NCBI RefSeq assembly: GCF_001299475.1
Contig: NZ_CYUJ01000002.1
Coordinates: 840,258 to 904,257, forward strand
DNA: 64,000 nucleotides
From: Neofamilia massiliensis
GTDB taxonomy: Bacteria > Bacillota > Clostridia > Tissierellales > Peptoniphilaceae
Reading direction: 5' to 3'
Below are positions 26,226 to 34,243 of this stretch, piece after piece. Both the position numbers and the translations under genes were made by a program. The notes beneath the pieces were generated by a model. It did no database searches and had not been told where the DNA came from. It saw only the letters and a list, made by a program, of their open reading frames with translations. The number at the start of each line of letters is the position of its first letter. The stretch's first letter is position 1.

Positions 26226-26319
26226 CGAATAATTGTTCGGAACGTTTGTTCATTTATAATAATACCAGAACACTCGTTCGCTGTCAACTATTTTTTTAAT
26301 AAAAAGGAACTAATGTTTG
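26226..26319. promoter_or_regulatory. Cluster of four LexA (SOS) box-like operators
   Basis: Four sites resemble the Gram-positive box CGAACRNRYGTTYG: CGAATAATTGTTCG (26226-26239), GGAACGTTTGTTCA (26239-26252), AGAACACTCGTTCG (26267-26280) and GGAACTAATGTTTG (26306-26319). By eye they match at 11 or 12 of 14 positions. The third fills the spacer of the yneA promoter, the first two lie over and just past its start, and the fourth abuts and overlaps the lexA -35. Confidence 0.82.
26259..26287 (-). promoter_or_regulatory. yneA promoter
   Basis: On the - strand, TTGACA (26282-26287), a 17-base spacer, and TATTAT (26259-26264) with an upstream TGG extension. The LexA-like box 26267-26280 is inside the spacer, an arrangement for tight repression. 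Confidence 0.8.
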
Positions 26320-26345
26320 TTTTTTTATAATTTCTATGGTAAAAT
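26317..26345 (+). promoter_or_regulatory. lexA promoter
   Basis: TTGTTT (26317-26322), 17 bases, TAAAAT (26340-26345) with TGG before the -10. The LexA-like box at 26306-26319 overlaps the -35, consistent with autorepression. Confidence 0.7.
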
Positions 26346-26371
26346 AAATTTAAAGATAGGGTGATAATAAA

Positions 26372-26992
26372 ATGTATGAAGATTTAAATCAGAAAGAATT
26401 AGAAATATTATTTTTTATAAAAAGGAAAATTGAAGAACAGGGTTACCCTCCTTCAGTTAGAGAAATTGGCAATGGAGTTGGCTTAAAAAGTCCATCTTCT
26501 GTTCATGGATATATTGAGAGACTAGTAGCAAAAGATTACTTGGAAAAATCTCCTATGACTAATAGGACAATTTCTTTAAAAAACCCTGATGCTGACTGTC
26601 TGTTAACTAAAAAAACAACTGTTGATGTGCCAATTCTTGGAAAAGTTACTGCTGGACAACCTATTTTTGCAGCTGAAAATATTGAAGATACTTTTCCAAT
26701 TTTAGCAAGCGTTTCAGAAAATAAGGATTTATTTATGCTAAGGGTATCTGGCGAGAGTATGATTAATGCTGGTATACTTGACGGCGACTATGTCCTTATA
26801 GAAAAAAGAAATGATGCAAGAAACGGAGATATAGTTTTAGCTTTAATAGATGATTCTGCTACTATAAAAACTTATTATAGAGAAACAAATAGAATTAGAC
26901 TGCAGCCTGAAAATGACTTTATGGATCCAATTTACTCTGACAATGTTCAAATTCTAGGTCATTTAATTGGCCTGTATAGAAATCTAAAATAA
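26372..26992 (+). CDS. lexA: LexA repressor
   Basis: SOS repressor that self-cleaves when RecA filaments form. The winged helix domain is at about 1-65 (LNQKELEILFFIKRKIEEQ, YPPSVREIGNGVGLKSPSSVHGYIERL). The cleavage bond is A94-G95 (VTAGQP). The catalytic dyad is S129 (GESM) and K166 (ATIKTYY). At 206 residues, normal length. AGGGTGAT is the ribosome site. It faces the yneA-like gene across a shared operator region and is followed by a bidirectional terminator. Confidence 0.96.
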   Translation: MYEDLNQKELEILFFIKRKIEEQGYPPSVREIGNGVGLKSPSSVHGYIERLVAKDYLEKSPMTNRTISLKNPDADCLLTKKTTVDVPILGKVTAGQPIFAAENIEDTFPILASVSENKDLFMLRVSGESMINAGILDGDYVLIEKRNDARNGDIVLALIDDSATIKTYYRETNRIRLQPENDFMDPIYSDNVQILGHLIGLYRNLK

Positions 26993-27040
26993 AATTCTCA
27001 ATTTTTAATTCTTAAAATTAAATTTAAATTTTAAATATAA

Positions 27041-27091
27041 AACTGACCTAAAAAGCTTGCTTACTGCATACTTTAAGGTCAGTTGTTTTTT
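27041..27091. terminator. Terminator at the lexA / ABC permease convergence
   Basis: AACTGACCT (27041-27049) and AGGTCAGTT (27076-27084) form a nine-bp stem with a 26-base loop, followed by GTTTTTT. It ends lexA; the A-rich left flank may also serve the convergent permease gene. This is the point where the long + and - strand blocks meet. Confidence 0.8.
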
Positions 27092-27099
27092 ATTTTAAG

Positions 27100-27918
27100 T
27101 TAAACTACTAAATCTTTTTTATTGTAAATTAAAATTCCTAATATAGAAAAAATTACTGCTGGCAATAACTTCCCTACTACTAGAACTGTATAAACTAGAT
27201 TTTGAGAATACTCATCTAAAACCCTAATTGATCTTAGTGGAATCAATCCTTGTACAAATGGACTTGTATTAAAGACTTCAATTGTAACTAAAAGATTTAA
27301 AACCAATAGTATTATAAATATGAAAGCCGCAATATATCCTACACTTGCAGTTCTCTTACACAAGCTAGAAATAAAAGTTCCTAAGGCTAAAAACAAAAGT
27401 CCATCTACAAATATTACAATAAATGTAAATAGATAGTCCATAAGTGCATTAACATAGTCAATTTCAGCTACATATGAATATATATAAACACTAGTTATAA
27501 AAGTTATTGCTACTAAAAATAATAAATTAATAGTGTTTGCTAAAAACTTATCTAAGAAAATTTCACTTCTGCTAACAGGATTGATGTATAAGTAATCGAT
27601 AGTACCAAAACCTTGTTCTTTTGCTAAAGAAATCAAACCAATATTTAAAGAAAAAATACAAATCATAAACTGAACAAAGATTAATGTTGATGTAAAATAC
27701 AATTTAACATTATCAAAGATTTCAAGACCAAAAGGAAGTAAAATTTTATTTACTGCTTCTGGTAGCTTTGTTAAAGAGTCTATAATTATTGGCGAAACAC
27801 TTTTGTCAGTTATAATTGGATAAGCCAACATAGTCATTACACTGATAATAATTAAAAATATTATCCAGGTAAATTGCTTGCCTAAATTAGAAGAAAATTC
27901 TCTATTAAAGATTGACAT
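27100..27918 (-). CDS. ABC-2 type transporter permease
   Basis: A 272-residue membrane protein with about six helices, of the ABC-2 single-gene permease type: a first helix WIIFLIIISVMTMLAYPII, a large outer loop, then FTSTLIFVQFMICIFSLNIGLI and the cytoplasmic GTIDYLYINPVSRSEIFLDKFLAN coupling segment. The start is ATG 27918, six bases after GGAGG; upstream in-frame ATGs are inside or before that site. It overlaps its ATPase gene by 14 bases. The substrate is unknown; related systems export peptides, antibiotics or lipids. Confidence 0.85.
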   Translation of the reverse strand: MSIFNREFSSNLGKQFTWIIFLIIISVMTMLAYPIITDKSVSPIIIDSLTKLPEAVNKILLPFGLEIFDNVKLYFTSTLIFVQFMICIFSLNIGLISLAKEQGFGTIDYLYINPVSRSEIFLDKFLANTINLLFLVAITFITSVYIYSYVAEIDYVNALMDYLFTFIVIFVDGLLFLALGTFISSLCKRTASVGYIAAFIFIILLVLNLLVTIEVFNTSPFVQGLIPLRSIRVLDEYSQNLVYTVLVVGKLLPAVIFSILGILIYNKKDLVV

Positions 27919-29011
27919 TTTCATCCTCCTTACCTTGTTCTTGCTTATTAGCAGCTTCAATTAATTCGTCATAGTTAGAATTAGAAATTATGACTGTATT
28001 TTGGTCATAAAGATTTCTTTCGACTTGCTCTTCTTTAACAGCCTCGTTATTTTCTGCTTTATCTTCAACTTTTTTATTTACTTCAACTTTTTCTAAATTA
28101 TCTGAAGAATCTTTGTCAAATTTTACATTAGAGCTAGGAAGAATTCTTTCTTTTTCTATAATTGAAATCTTTTCATCAAGAGTTGAATCTTCTACTGTAT
28201 AATCTATTAGACCAGATTTATAAATAGCTTCAGCAAGTAGGTCTAAAGGGCCGTTATAATAAAATATACTTTCATTTCCAGCCTTAACTAACTTACAACC
28301 AATTTTATAAAAAATTTCTTTGTTGACATCTTTGTCATAAAATCTCAAAATTTTGTCATTGGATAATTTATTTCTTTGATCTTCAGTTTCAATAAGTTCA
28401 CCATCCATAAAATAAATAATTCTATGACATATACTTTGGGCTTCTTTCAAATTAGACGTTAAAAGTATTACAGTCGCCCCTTCCCTATTCTTTTCTTCTA
28501 AAATATCATAAAGTTTTATTCTAGTCGAAGTATCTGGGATATTGTCAGGTTCATCTATAATAATTAGTCGTGGATTGGTTACTAAGGCATTAATTAAAGC
28601 TAGTTTTCTCTTATCTAAATATGACAAGTCGCCAATCTTTCTTCCAAGTTTTAAATCAAAATATTCAATTAAAAACTCAATTTCTTCAAAAGTTTTCTTT
28701 CCTCTACTTTTAATAGTTTGTTTTAAAAGAGAAACTGGTCGCATGTTGTCGATATACCAGTTGCTTTGAGGTGCTGCTCCTATCTCCATTTTTATTTCCT
28801 TAGATTCGCTTTGAGTGTCTAGTCCAAAAATTTCTATATTGCCTTTACTTGGTTTAAAAAAATTAAGCATAAGTTTGTATAAGGTACTTTTGCCTGAATC
28901 TTTTTTCCCTAGTATACCTAGTATTTCCTTTTCTTTTACATAAAAAGATGTCGGCTGCAATTTAAAATTAGATAGATTTTTACTTACATTGTTAAACTCT
29001 ACTATATTCAT
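27905..29011 (-). CDS. ABC transporter ATP-binding protein with acidic C-terminal extension
   Basis: The nucleotide-binding domain spans about 1-215: Walker A GKKDSGKST, Q-loop GAAPQ, signature LSYLDKRK (degenerate LSGGQ), Walker B LIIIDEPD. The position of the H-loop histidine reads LLTSNLKEAQ, so the usual His is replaced by Asn. Residues about 235-368 are an extra region ending in a charged, repetitive tail (VEVNKKVEDKAENNEAV). ATG 29011 has AAGGAG upstream; the longer open frame to 29179 runs through tRNA-Arg and is not used. Partner permease follows. A strong promoter lies 25 bases upstream. Confidence 0.87.
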   Translation of the reverse strand: MNIVEFNNVSKNLSNFKLQPTSFYVKEKEILGILGKKDSGKSTLYKLMLNFFKPSKGNIEIFGLDTQSESKEIKMEIGAAPQSNWYIDNMRPVSLLKQTIKSRGKKTFEEIEFLIEYFDLKLGRKIGDLSYLDKRKLALINALVTNPRLIIIDEPDNIPDTSTRIKLYDILEEKNREGATVILLTSNLKEAQSICHRIIYFMDGELIETEDQRNKLSNDKILRFYDKDVNKEIFYKIGCKLVKAGNESIFYYNGPLDLLAEAIYKSGLIDYTVEDSTLDEKISIIEKERILPSSNVKFDKDSSDNLEKVEVNKKVEDKAENNEAVKEEQVERNLYDQNTVIISNSNYDELIEAANKQEQGKEDENVNL

Positions 29012-29035
29012 AATAATTCTCCTTGTCTTTCTATA

Positions 29036-29064
29036 ATTATAGGAAATAAAAAATATTAATTCAA
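29036..29064 (-). promoter_or_regulatory. Promoter of the ABC transporter pair
   Basis: On the - strand, TTGAAT (29059-29064), 17-base spacer, TATAAT (29036-29041), with the ATPase start codon 25 bases downstream. No operator repeat is evident. Confidence 0.75.
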
Positions 29065-29117
29065 TAATTAAGTATTTCAGAACAATTACATTTGTATACA
29101 ATACGTAAAAATATTTA

Positions 29118-29194
29118 TGGCGCACCCTAGAGGACTTGAACCTCCAACCTCTTGGTTCGGAACCAATTGCTCTATCCAATTAAGCTAAGGATGC
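29118..29194 (-). tRNA. tRNA-Arg (anticodon CCG)
   Basis: A 77-base cloverleaf with encoded CCA. The acceptor stem GCATCCT pairs fully with AGGGTGC (one G-U); the D arm is GCTT/GAGC. The anticodon loop TTCCGAA is closed by TTGG/CCAA, giving CCG. The T arm holds GGTTCAAGTCC. It lies just after a terminator that follows tRNA-Leu. Confidence 0.93.
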
Positions 29195-29213
29195 CTTTAA
29201 TGTTTTCCTTTAT

Positions 29214-29252
29214 AAAAAAACACAGTCCAACTACAAATGTTAGACTGTGTTC
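29214..29252 (-). terminator. Terminator between tRNA-Leu and tRNA-Arg
   Basis: On the - strand, AACACAGTC pairs with GACTGTGTT, followed by seven T (29214-29220 as A on the + strand). The following tRNA-Arg begins about 20 bases on, so it depends on readthrough or on a weak promoter embedded here (TTGTAG, 16 bases, TATAAA). Confidence 0.8.
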
Positions 29253-29259
29253 TTATTAA

Positions 29260-29343
29260 TGGTGCGGGAAAGAGGACTTGAACCCCCACGTCATAGACAC
29301 TAGATCCTAAGTCTAGCGCGTCTGCCAATTCCGCCACTCCCGC
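29260..29343 (-). tRNA. tRNA-Leu (anticodon TAG)
   Basis: An 84-base class II tRNA with a long variable arm (TGTCTATGACG) and encoded CCA. The acceptor GCGGGAG pairs with TTCCCGC; the anticodon stem CTAGA/TCTAG encloses CTTAGGA, giving TAG. Confidence 0.95.
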
Positions 29344-29344
29344 A

Positions 29345-29422
29345 TGGGGTGAATAGTGGGATTCGAACCCACGGTCTCCAGAGCCACAATCTGGCGCCTT
29401 AACCAACTCGGCTATATCCACC
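29345..29422 (-). tRNA. tRNA-His (anticodon GTG)
   Basis: A cloverleaf with encoded CCA and the extra G at position -1 opposite C73, as expected for histidine tRNA. The anticodon stem CCAGA/TCTGG encloses TTGTGGC, giving GTG. First gene of the small tRNA unit, about 28 bases after a consensus promoter. Confidence 0.95.
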
Positions 29423-29449
29423 ATATGCTCTCATAAGAGAACATTTATA

Positions 29450-29478
29450 ATTATAGCAACTATTCCTATGAATGTCAA
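29450..29478 (-). promoter_or_regulatory. Consensus promoter of the tRNA cluster
   Basis: On the - strand, TTGACA (29473-29478), exactly 17 bases, TATAAT (29450-29455): a perfect match to the housekeeping consensus, the strongest promoter seen in the window. Confidence 0.92.
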
Positions 29479-29525
29479 ACACAAAATTTACTTTTTTTAC
29501 ATTCTACTAACACAAAATTAAGCTT

Positions 29526-30614
29526 CTATACATTAAATCTAAATAATACTACATCTCCATCTTTCATAACATAGTCCTTGCCTTCAGACCTTACAAGACC
29601 TTTTTCTTTAGCTAGGTTCATGGTTCCACAAGATATTAAATCTTCAAAAGATATTACTTCAGCTTTAATAAAACCTCTTTCAATATCAGAGTGTATCTTT
29701 CCTGCTGCTTCTGGTGCCTTAGTCCCTTTTTTAATGGTCCAAGCCCTAGTTTCCATAGGTCCAGCTGTTAAGAATGATATAAGACCTAAAAGTGAGTATG
29801 AGGCCCTAATAAGTTTATCTAAGCCAGATTCTTTTAAGCCAAGTTCTTCCAAAAACATTTGTCCATCTTCTTTGCTAAGTTGGGAAATTTGTGATTCTAT
29901 TTCAGCTGAAATCATAACAATATTAGAACCCTCCTTATCTGCAACTTCTTTTACTTGATCTACAAGATAGTTGCTTTCAGAGTTTATGTCATTTTCTGAA
30001 ACATTAGCTGCATAAATAACCTTCTTTAATGAAAGCAGGTTATAGGACCTAAGTATTTTTTCTTCCTCTTCACTAAATTCTAAATTTTGAACTGGCTTAT
30101 TTGCTTGTAAATTTTCTATTAAAGTATTAACCAAGTCTAATTCAACTTGTAAGGTCTTGTCACCTTTTACGCCTTTTACAAGTCTTTGTTTTCTCTTTTC
30201 CAATAATTCTAGATCAGAAAATATAAGTTCTAAGTTAATTGTTTCTATGTCTCTCTTTGGATCAATACTACCATCAACATGGATTATATTTTCATCTTCA
30301 AAACATCTTACAACGTGAACAATTGCATCAACTTCCCTAATGTTAGATAAAAATTTATTGCCAAGTCCTTCGCCTTCGCTGGCTCCTCTTACAAGACCTG
30401 CAATATCATAAAACTCAATTGTTGCTGGTATAATATTTTTTGATTCATTTATTTTTGCAAGCACCTCAAGCCTGTTATCTGGAACAGATACAACTCCAAT
30501 ATTTGGATCTATAGTTGCAAAAGGATAGTTTTCCGCCTCAACTTGAGCGTGGGTTATTGCATTAAATAAAGTACTTTTGCCAACATTTGGCAAACCGACT
30601 ATTCCTAATTTCAT
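29526..30614 (-). CDS. ychF: Redox-regulated ATPase YchF (Obg-like)
   Basis: P-loop protein of the TRAFAC class that prefers ATP over GTP and associates with ribosomes. The N-terminal G domain has [15 protein letters not shown] (G1), [21 protein letters not shown] (G3) and an altered G4 region YAANVSEND rather than NKxD, typical for OLA1/YchF. A helical insertion and a C-terminal TGS domain ([33 protein letters not shown]) complete 362 residues. AGGAG lies 11 bases before ATG. A terminator hairpin precedes it. Confidence 0.96.
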   Translation of the reverse strand: MKLGIVGLPNVGKSTLFNAITHAQVEAENYPFATIDPNIGVVSVPDNRLEVLAKINESKNIIPATIEFYDIAGLVRGASEGEGLGNKFLSNIREVDAIVHVVRCFEDENIIHVDGSIDPKRDIETINLELIFSDLELLEKRKQRLVKGVKGDKTLQVELDLVNTLIENLQANKPVQNLEFSEEEEKILRSYNLLSLKKVIYAANVSENDINSESNYLVDQVKEVADKEGSNIVMISAEIESQISQLSKEDGQMFLEELGLKESGLDKLIRASYSLLGLISFLTAGPMETRAWTIKKGTKAPEAAGKIHSDIERGFIKAEVISFEDLISCGTMNLAKEKGLVRSEGKDYVMKDGDVVLFRFNV

Positions 30615-30652
30615 TTGTATATTACTCCTAAAAATAATTTTTTTCTTACATT

Positions 30653-30674
30653 AAAAAAGCACATAAAGTGCTTT
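30653..30674 (-). terminator. Terminator after the coiled-coil gene, before ychF
   Basis: On the - strand, AAAGCAC, loop TTTAT, GTGCTTT followed by further T. It ends the recG-rsmD-coaD transcript about 39 bases before the ychF start codon. Confidence 0.8.
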
Positions 30675-30681
30675 AATTAAA

Positions 30682-31122
30682 TTAGTTTTTTAGTTGTTGT
30701 CTATTGTCATTAATAATTCTTATAACTTCAGATAGATTTTCTTGAGTATTTTGAAGAACTTCATCAGCATAGTCTCTAGCACCTTGTCTGATTTGTGCAG
30801 CTTCTTCGTTGGCCTCACCAACAACCTTTTCAGCTTTTTCATAAGCTAATTTCATTATATAGTTTTCATCTAAAAGATTTTTTGACTTTTCTTCTGCTTC
30901 TGAAACTTTTTGATTTGCTTCAGTTTCTGCTTCAGATAAAATCTTGTCTCTTTCATCTTTTACCCAAGTAGCTTCTTTAATTTCGTTAGGAAGCTCTAAT
31001 CTTAATTTTTGTATTAAATCAAGTAGTTGGTTTTTATCTACAGCAACTTTACCAGTTAAAGGAATAGATCCTGCTGTTTCAATAATTTCTTCTAGGTCAT
31101 CAATGCTCTTTAAGATATCCAT
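30682..31122 (-). CDS. Conserved coiled-coil protein linked to coaD, function unknown
   Basis: A 146-residue protein. The N-terminal segment DILKSIDDLEEIIETAGSIP with the GKVAVDKNQLLDLIQKLRLELP motif is conserved in Clostridial proteins placed after coaD, sometimes labelled ATPase or ATP synthase subunit E-like. The rest is a continuous coiled coil with the conserved GARDYADEVL stretch. It resembles DivIVA/FrzS-type helical proteins in composition, but I cannot assign a function. GGAGG lies before ATG 31122, 12 bases after coaD. Confidence 0.8.
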   Translation of the reverse strand: MDILKSIDDLEEIIETAGSIPLTGKVAVDKNQLLDLIQKLRLELPNEIKEATWVKDERDKILSEAETEANQKVSEAEEKSKNLLDENYIMKLAYEKAEKVVGEANEEAAQIRQGARDYADEVLQNTQENLSEVIRIINDNRQQLKN

Positions 31123-31134
31123 AATTTTCCTCCA

Positions 31135-31608
31135 TTATTTATATTTTTCTTTTAATTGTTTACATACAACTTCTGGAACCATGTTTTTTACGTCCCCGTT
31201 AAAGCTAGCAATTTCTTTTACTACACTTGAACTTAAAAATGTATATTCAGATTTTGAAACCATAAATATTGTTTCAACATCGTTGTTTAAAGAATTATTA
31301 GCAAGGGCATTTCGCATTTCATTTTCATAATCAGAAATGGCCCTAAGTCCTCTTAAGACTGTATTTGTATTTGATTTTGCTACATAGTCTACTAATAGGC
31401 CTGAAAAGCTATCTATATTAACATTTTCAAGTGATTTAGTTGCTTCTTTTAACATCGCTATTCGTTCTTCTATTGTAAAAAGTGGACTTTTAGATTTATT
31501 ATCTAAAATTGCCACTGTAACTTCATCAAAATTTTTTGCTGCCCTCTGAATAATATCTAAGTGGCCATTAGTTACAGGATCAAAGCTCCCTGGATAAATT
31601 ACTTTCAA
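31135..31608 (-). CDS. coaD: Phosphopantetheine adenylyltransferase
   Basis: Adds AMP to 4'-phosphopantetheine in coenzyme A synthesis. The nucleotidyltransferase motif GSFDPVTNGHLDII is at the N terminus; LRGLRAISDYENE and FLSSSVVKEIA are diagnostic. At 157 residues it is normal. Its start lies 28 bases inside the end of rsmD, the usual rsmD-coaD arrangement. Confidence 0.97.
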   Translation of the reverse strand: MKVIYPGSFDPVTNGHLDIIQRAAKNFDEVTVAILDNKSKSPLFTIEERIAMLKEATKSLENVNIDSFSGLLVDYVAKSNTNTVLRGLRAISDYENEMRNALANNSLNNDVETIFMVSKSEYTFLSSSVVKEIASFNGDVKNMVPEVVCKQLKEKYK

Positions 31609-32146
31609 CTTCTTCCTCCTTAAGAAAATATATAACAGTTGACCTATAAGTTCTCTGGTCTAAAATCTTAAAGAGACTTAAATTATCTAATTTCATATTT
31701 TTATCAGTTTCTACAATTACTAAAGCTTTCTTAAAGTTTTTATTACTAGCAATATTTTTTAAAGAAGCTTCATATATATTCTTTTCTTGATATGGTGGAT
31801 CAATATAAATATAGTTAAATTTGATATTAGAAAGATCTCTTAGGGCTTGAATATAGTCAGATTTTATAATTTTACATCCTGGAAGATTAATTTTTTCAAC
31901 ATTTTTATTTATGACATTAATTGCATCCTTGTTATTATCAACTAAATAAACTTCCTTCGCCCCTCTACTTAAAAACTCTAAACCAATATTACCAGTTCCA
32001 GCAAACAAATCTAAAACTAAAGACTCAGATACATTTCCTAAAATATTAAATACTGACTCTTTAATTCTATCTTCTGTAGGTCTTGTATCAAAATTTTTAT
32101 TACTATTTAATTTTAATCCCTTACGTTTGCCTGTTATAATTCTCAT
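31580..32146 (-). CDS. rsmD: 16S rRNA (guanine-966-N2) methyltransferase
   Basis: SAM methyltransferase acting on 16S rRNA in the small subunit. The N-terminal MRIITGKRKGLKL is the family hallmark, then RPTEDRIKESVFNIL, VLDLFAGTGNIGLEFLSRGA (SAM loop) and the catalytic YIDPPY. At 188 residues, normal. Confidence 0.95.
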   Translation of the reverse strand: MRIITGKRKGLKLNSNKNFDTRPTEDRIKESVFNILGNVSESLVLDLFAGTGNIGLEFLSRGAKEVYLVDNNKDAINVINKNVEKINLPGCKIIKSDYIQALRDLSNIKFNYIYIDPPYQEKNIYEASLKNIASNKNFKKALVIVETDKNMKLDNLSLFKILDQRTYRSTVIYFLKEEEVESNLSREL

Positions 32147-32191
32147 AGTTCTCCTAATAAGATATTAGCACAATTATAGGACTTTAACAAG

Positions 32192-34243
32192 TTAATTTTT
32201 GCTCTCAAATCTAACATTTACCATGTCTGTGATATAATAATCCAGCTGAGAAAAATTATTTTTATTATTCTGAATTTTTTGGTATATTTCTTTATAGCTT
32301 TTCTTTACAAACTCTATTAATTCTAAGTCATTACTAAAATTAATAAATTGAAAATCTGATATACCATGTTGCTTCGTCCCCATTAATTCGCCTTGACCTC
32401 TTAATTCTAGGTCTTTTTCTGAAATATAGAAACCATCAGTAGATTGTTTCATAACTTTCATTCTTCTATATGCCAGCTCAGTTTTATTATTATTTACTAA
32501 AACACAATAGGATTTTTCCTGACCTCTTCCTACCCTGCCCCTAAGTTGATGAAGTTGAGAAAGCCCAAACCTATCTGCATCATATATGATTATTAAGTTT
32601 GCATTTGGTACATTTATTCCAACTTCAATTACTGTAGTAGAAATGATAATATCAATTTTCCCCTTGGCAAAGTCATTCATAATTTCATCTTTTTCAGAAT
32701 TTTTCATTTTGCCATGGAGAAATACTGTCTTTATATGGTTTTTCTTAAAGTCATTTGATACATATCTATTATAAACTTTTTCTACAGAATTTAAATTCAT
32801 TGTCTCGCTATCTTCAATCAAAGGGCAAACTACAAAAGCTTGTCTACCTGCCTGAATTTGTTTTATAACAAAGCTATCGAGTCTAGTTAAGTAAGAATCA
32901 TCTATTACAATTGTGTCAATTGGCTGTCTGCCAGGTGGAAGCTCATCAATTGATGAAATCTCCATATCTCCATAGATAATTAAAGCCAAAGTTCTAGGTA
33001 TTGGTGTAGCAGTCATAGAAAGATTATGGGGATTATTTCCTTTTAAATATAAAATTTTTCTTTGATCAACTCCAAACCTGTGTTGCTCATCTATAATAGT
33101 TAATCCTAGATTATTAAATTCTACTCCCTCTTGGATTAAAGAATGAGTTCCAATTAAAATATCAATTTCTTGGTTTTTTAATTTATCTAATATAATTTTC
33201 TTATCACTTTCAGAAGTTGATCCTGTTAAGAGCTCTATTTTAGGACCAAAGTCTGAAAGATCCTTGTAAAAACTTTTAAAATGTTGTTTAGCAAGGATTT
33301 CTGTTGGAACCATTAGGGCTGTTTGATATCCATTTAAATAAGTCAAATAAGCTGCTAGAGAAGCTACAATAGTCTTTCCTGAACCTACATCTCCTTGTAA
33401 AAGCCTATTCATACTTGCTGACTCTAAGTCTGTAAAAATCTCTTCAGTGACTTTCTTTTGAGCATTAGTTAATGAAAAAGGAAAAGAGCTGATATATTTA
33501 TTGATCTCTTTTTTATATTTTGTGTAAGAAATATTTGGTCCACGTTTTATAGCTGACCTATAGTTAGTCCTATCTAAACTTGCTTGTAATACAAAAATTT
33601 CATCAAAGGAAAGTCTTTTTCTTGCGCTTTCTAAGTCCTCATAAGATTTTGGGTAATGAATATTTTTTATAGCTGTTTTTAAATCTACAAGTTTTAAATC
33701 TTTTAAAAGTTCATTTGATAGATAATCTTCAATGTAGTTAGAATAATCGTCTATTGCTAGTTTTAATAGTTTCCTCAAAAAATTATTAGTTAAACCTGCG
33801 GTTAAATTATAAATAGGATTAAAAACTCCTATATCGGCTTTTTTTATAATCTGCCCTTGGACAATTTGTAAGCCGTTTTTATTATTTTTTATTTCTCCAT
33901 AAATATATTTTTTATATCCGATTTTAAAATAATTTTTTAAAAAAGAGCTGTTAAAAAATATTAGCTCTGCTGTGTCTACTCCATCTGAAACTAAAACTGA
34001 CATAATGTCTAGATTAGGTCTAGGTCTTCTTACTGTTGGGTTAGATAAAATTTCAACATAAAAAAGGCCTTTTTCCGCTATTTTATCCTTAAACTTATAT
34101 GTAGTTGATAAGTCCTCATAAGCTCTTGGATAATATCTAAGGCAGTCATACACAGTAAATATATTTATTCTATTAAGGAGCTGGTTCATTTTTGGACCAA
34201 CTCCTTTTAATTCAGATATTTTTATTTTTTTTAAATCTCTCAT
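32192..34243 (-). CDS. recG: ATP-dependent DNA helicase RecG
   Basis: Branch-migrating helicase that remodels stalled forks and Holliday junctions. The N-terminal wedge/OB domain covers about 1-250 (LKGVGPKMNQLL, YYPRAYEDLS). Walker A is GDVGSGKT (about 284-291), the DExH box IIDEQHRFG, then MTATPIPRTLAL and the C-terminal QLRGRVGRGQEKSYC (motif VI) and RGQGELMGTKQHG. At 683 residues, normal. Its ATG overlaps the fakA stop (TAATG). Confidence 0.97.
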   Translation of the reverse strand: MRDLKKIKISELKGVGPKMNQLLNRINIFTVYDCLRYYPRAYEDLSTTYKFKDKIAEKGLFYVEILSNPTVRRPRPNLDIMSVLVSDGVDTAELIFFNSSFLKNYFKIGYKKYIYGEIKNNKNGLQIVQGQIIKKADIGVFNPIYNLTAGLTNNFLRKLLKLAIDDYSNYIEDYLSNELLKDLKLVDLKTAIKNIHYPKSYEDLESARKRLSFDEIFVLQASLDRTNYRSAIKRGPNISYTKYKKEINKYISSFPFSLTNAQKKVTEEIFTDLESASMNRLLQGDVGSGKTIVASLAAYLTYLNGYQTALMVPTEILAKQHFKSFYKDLSDFGPKIELLTGSTSESDKKIILDKLKNQEIDILIGTHSLIQEGVEFNNLGLTIIDEQHRFGVDQRKILYLKGNNPHNLSMTATPIPRTLALIIYGDMEISSIDELPPGRQPIDTIVIDDSYLTRLDSFVIKQIQAGRQAFVVCPLIEDSETMNLNSVEKVYNRYVSNDFKKNHIKTVFLHGKMKNSEKDEIMNDFAKGKIDIIISTTVIEVGINVPNANLIIIYDADRFGLSQLHQLRGRVGRGQEKSYCVLVNNNKTELAYRRMKVMKQSTDGFYISEKDLELRGQGELMGTKQHGISDFQFINFSNDLELIEFVKKSYKEIYQKIQNNKNNFSQLDYYITDMVNVRFESKN

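Noticed and set aside
26212-26253. Longer N terminus for the yneA-like protein (start at 26253)
   Set aside because: No ribosome site, the codons overlap two LexA-like boxes, and the predicted transcript starts at about 26252.
29012-29179. Longer N terminus for the ABC ATPase (open frame to 29179)
   Set aside because: It would read through the tRNA-Arg gene and the promoter; ATG 29011 has a clear AAGGAG.
29197-29424. 75-codon open frame on the - strand
   Set aside because: It is the readthrough of tRNA-His and tRNA-Leu and does not look like a protein.
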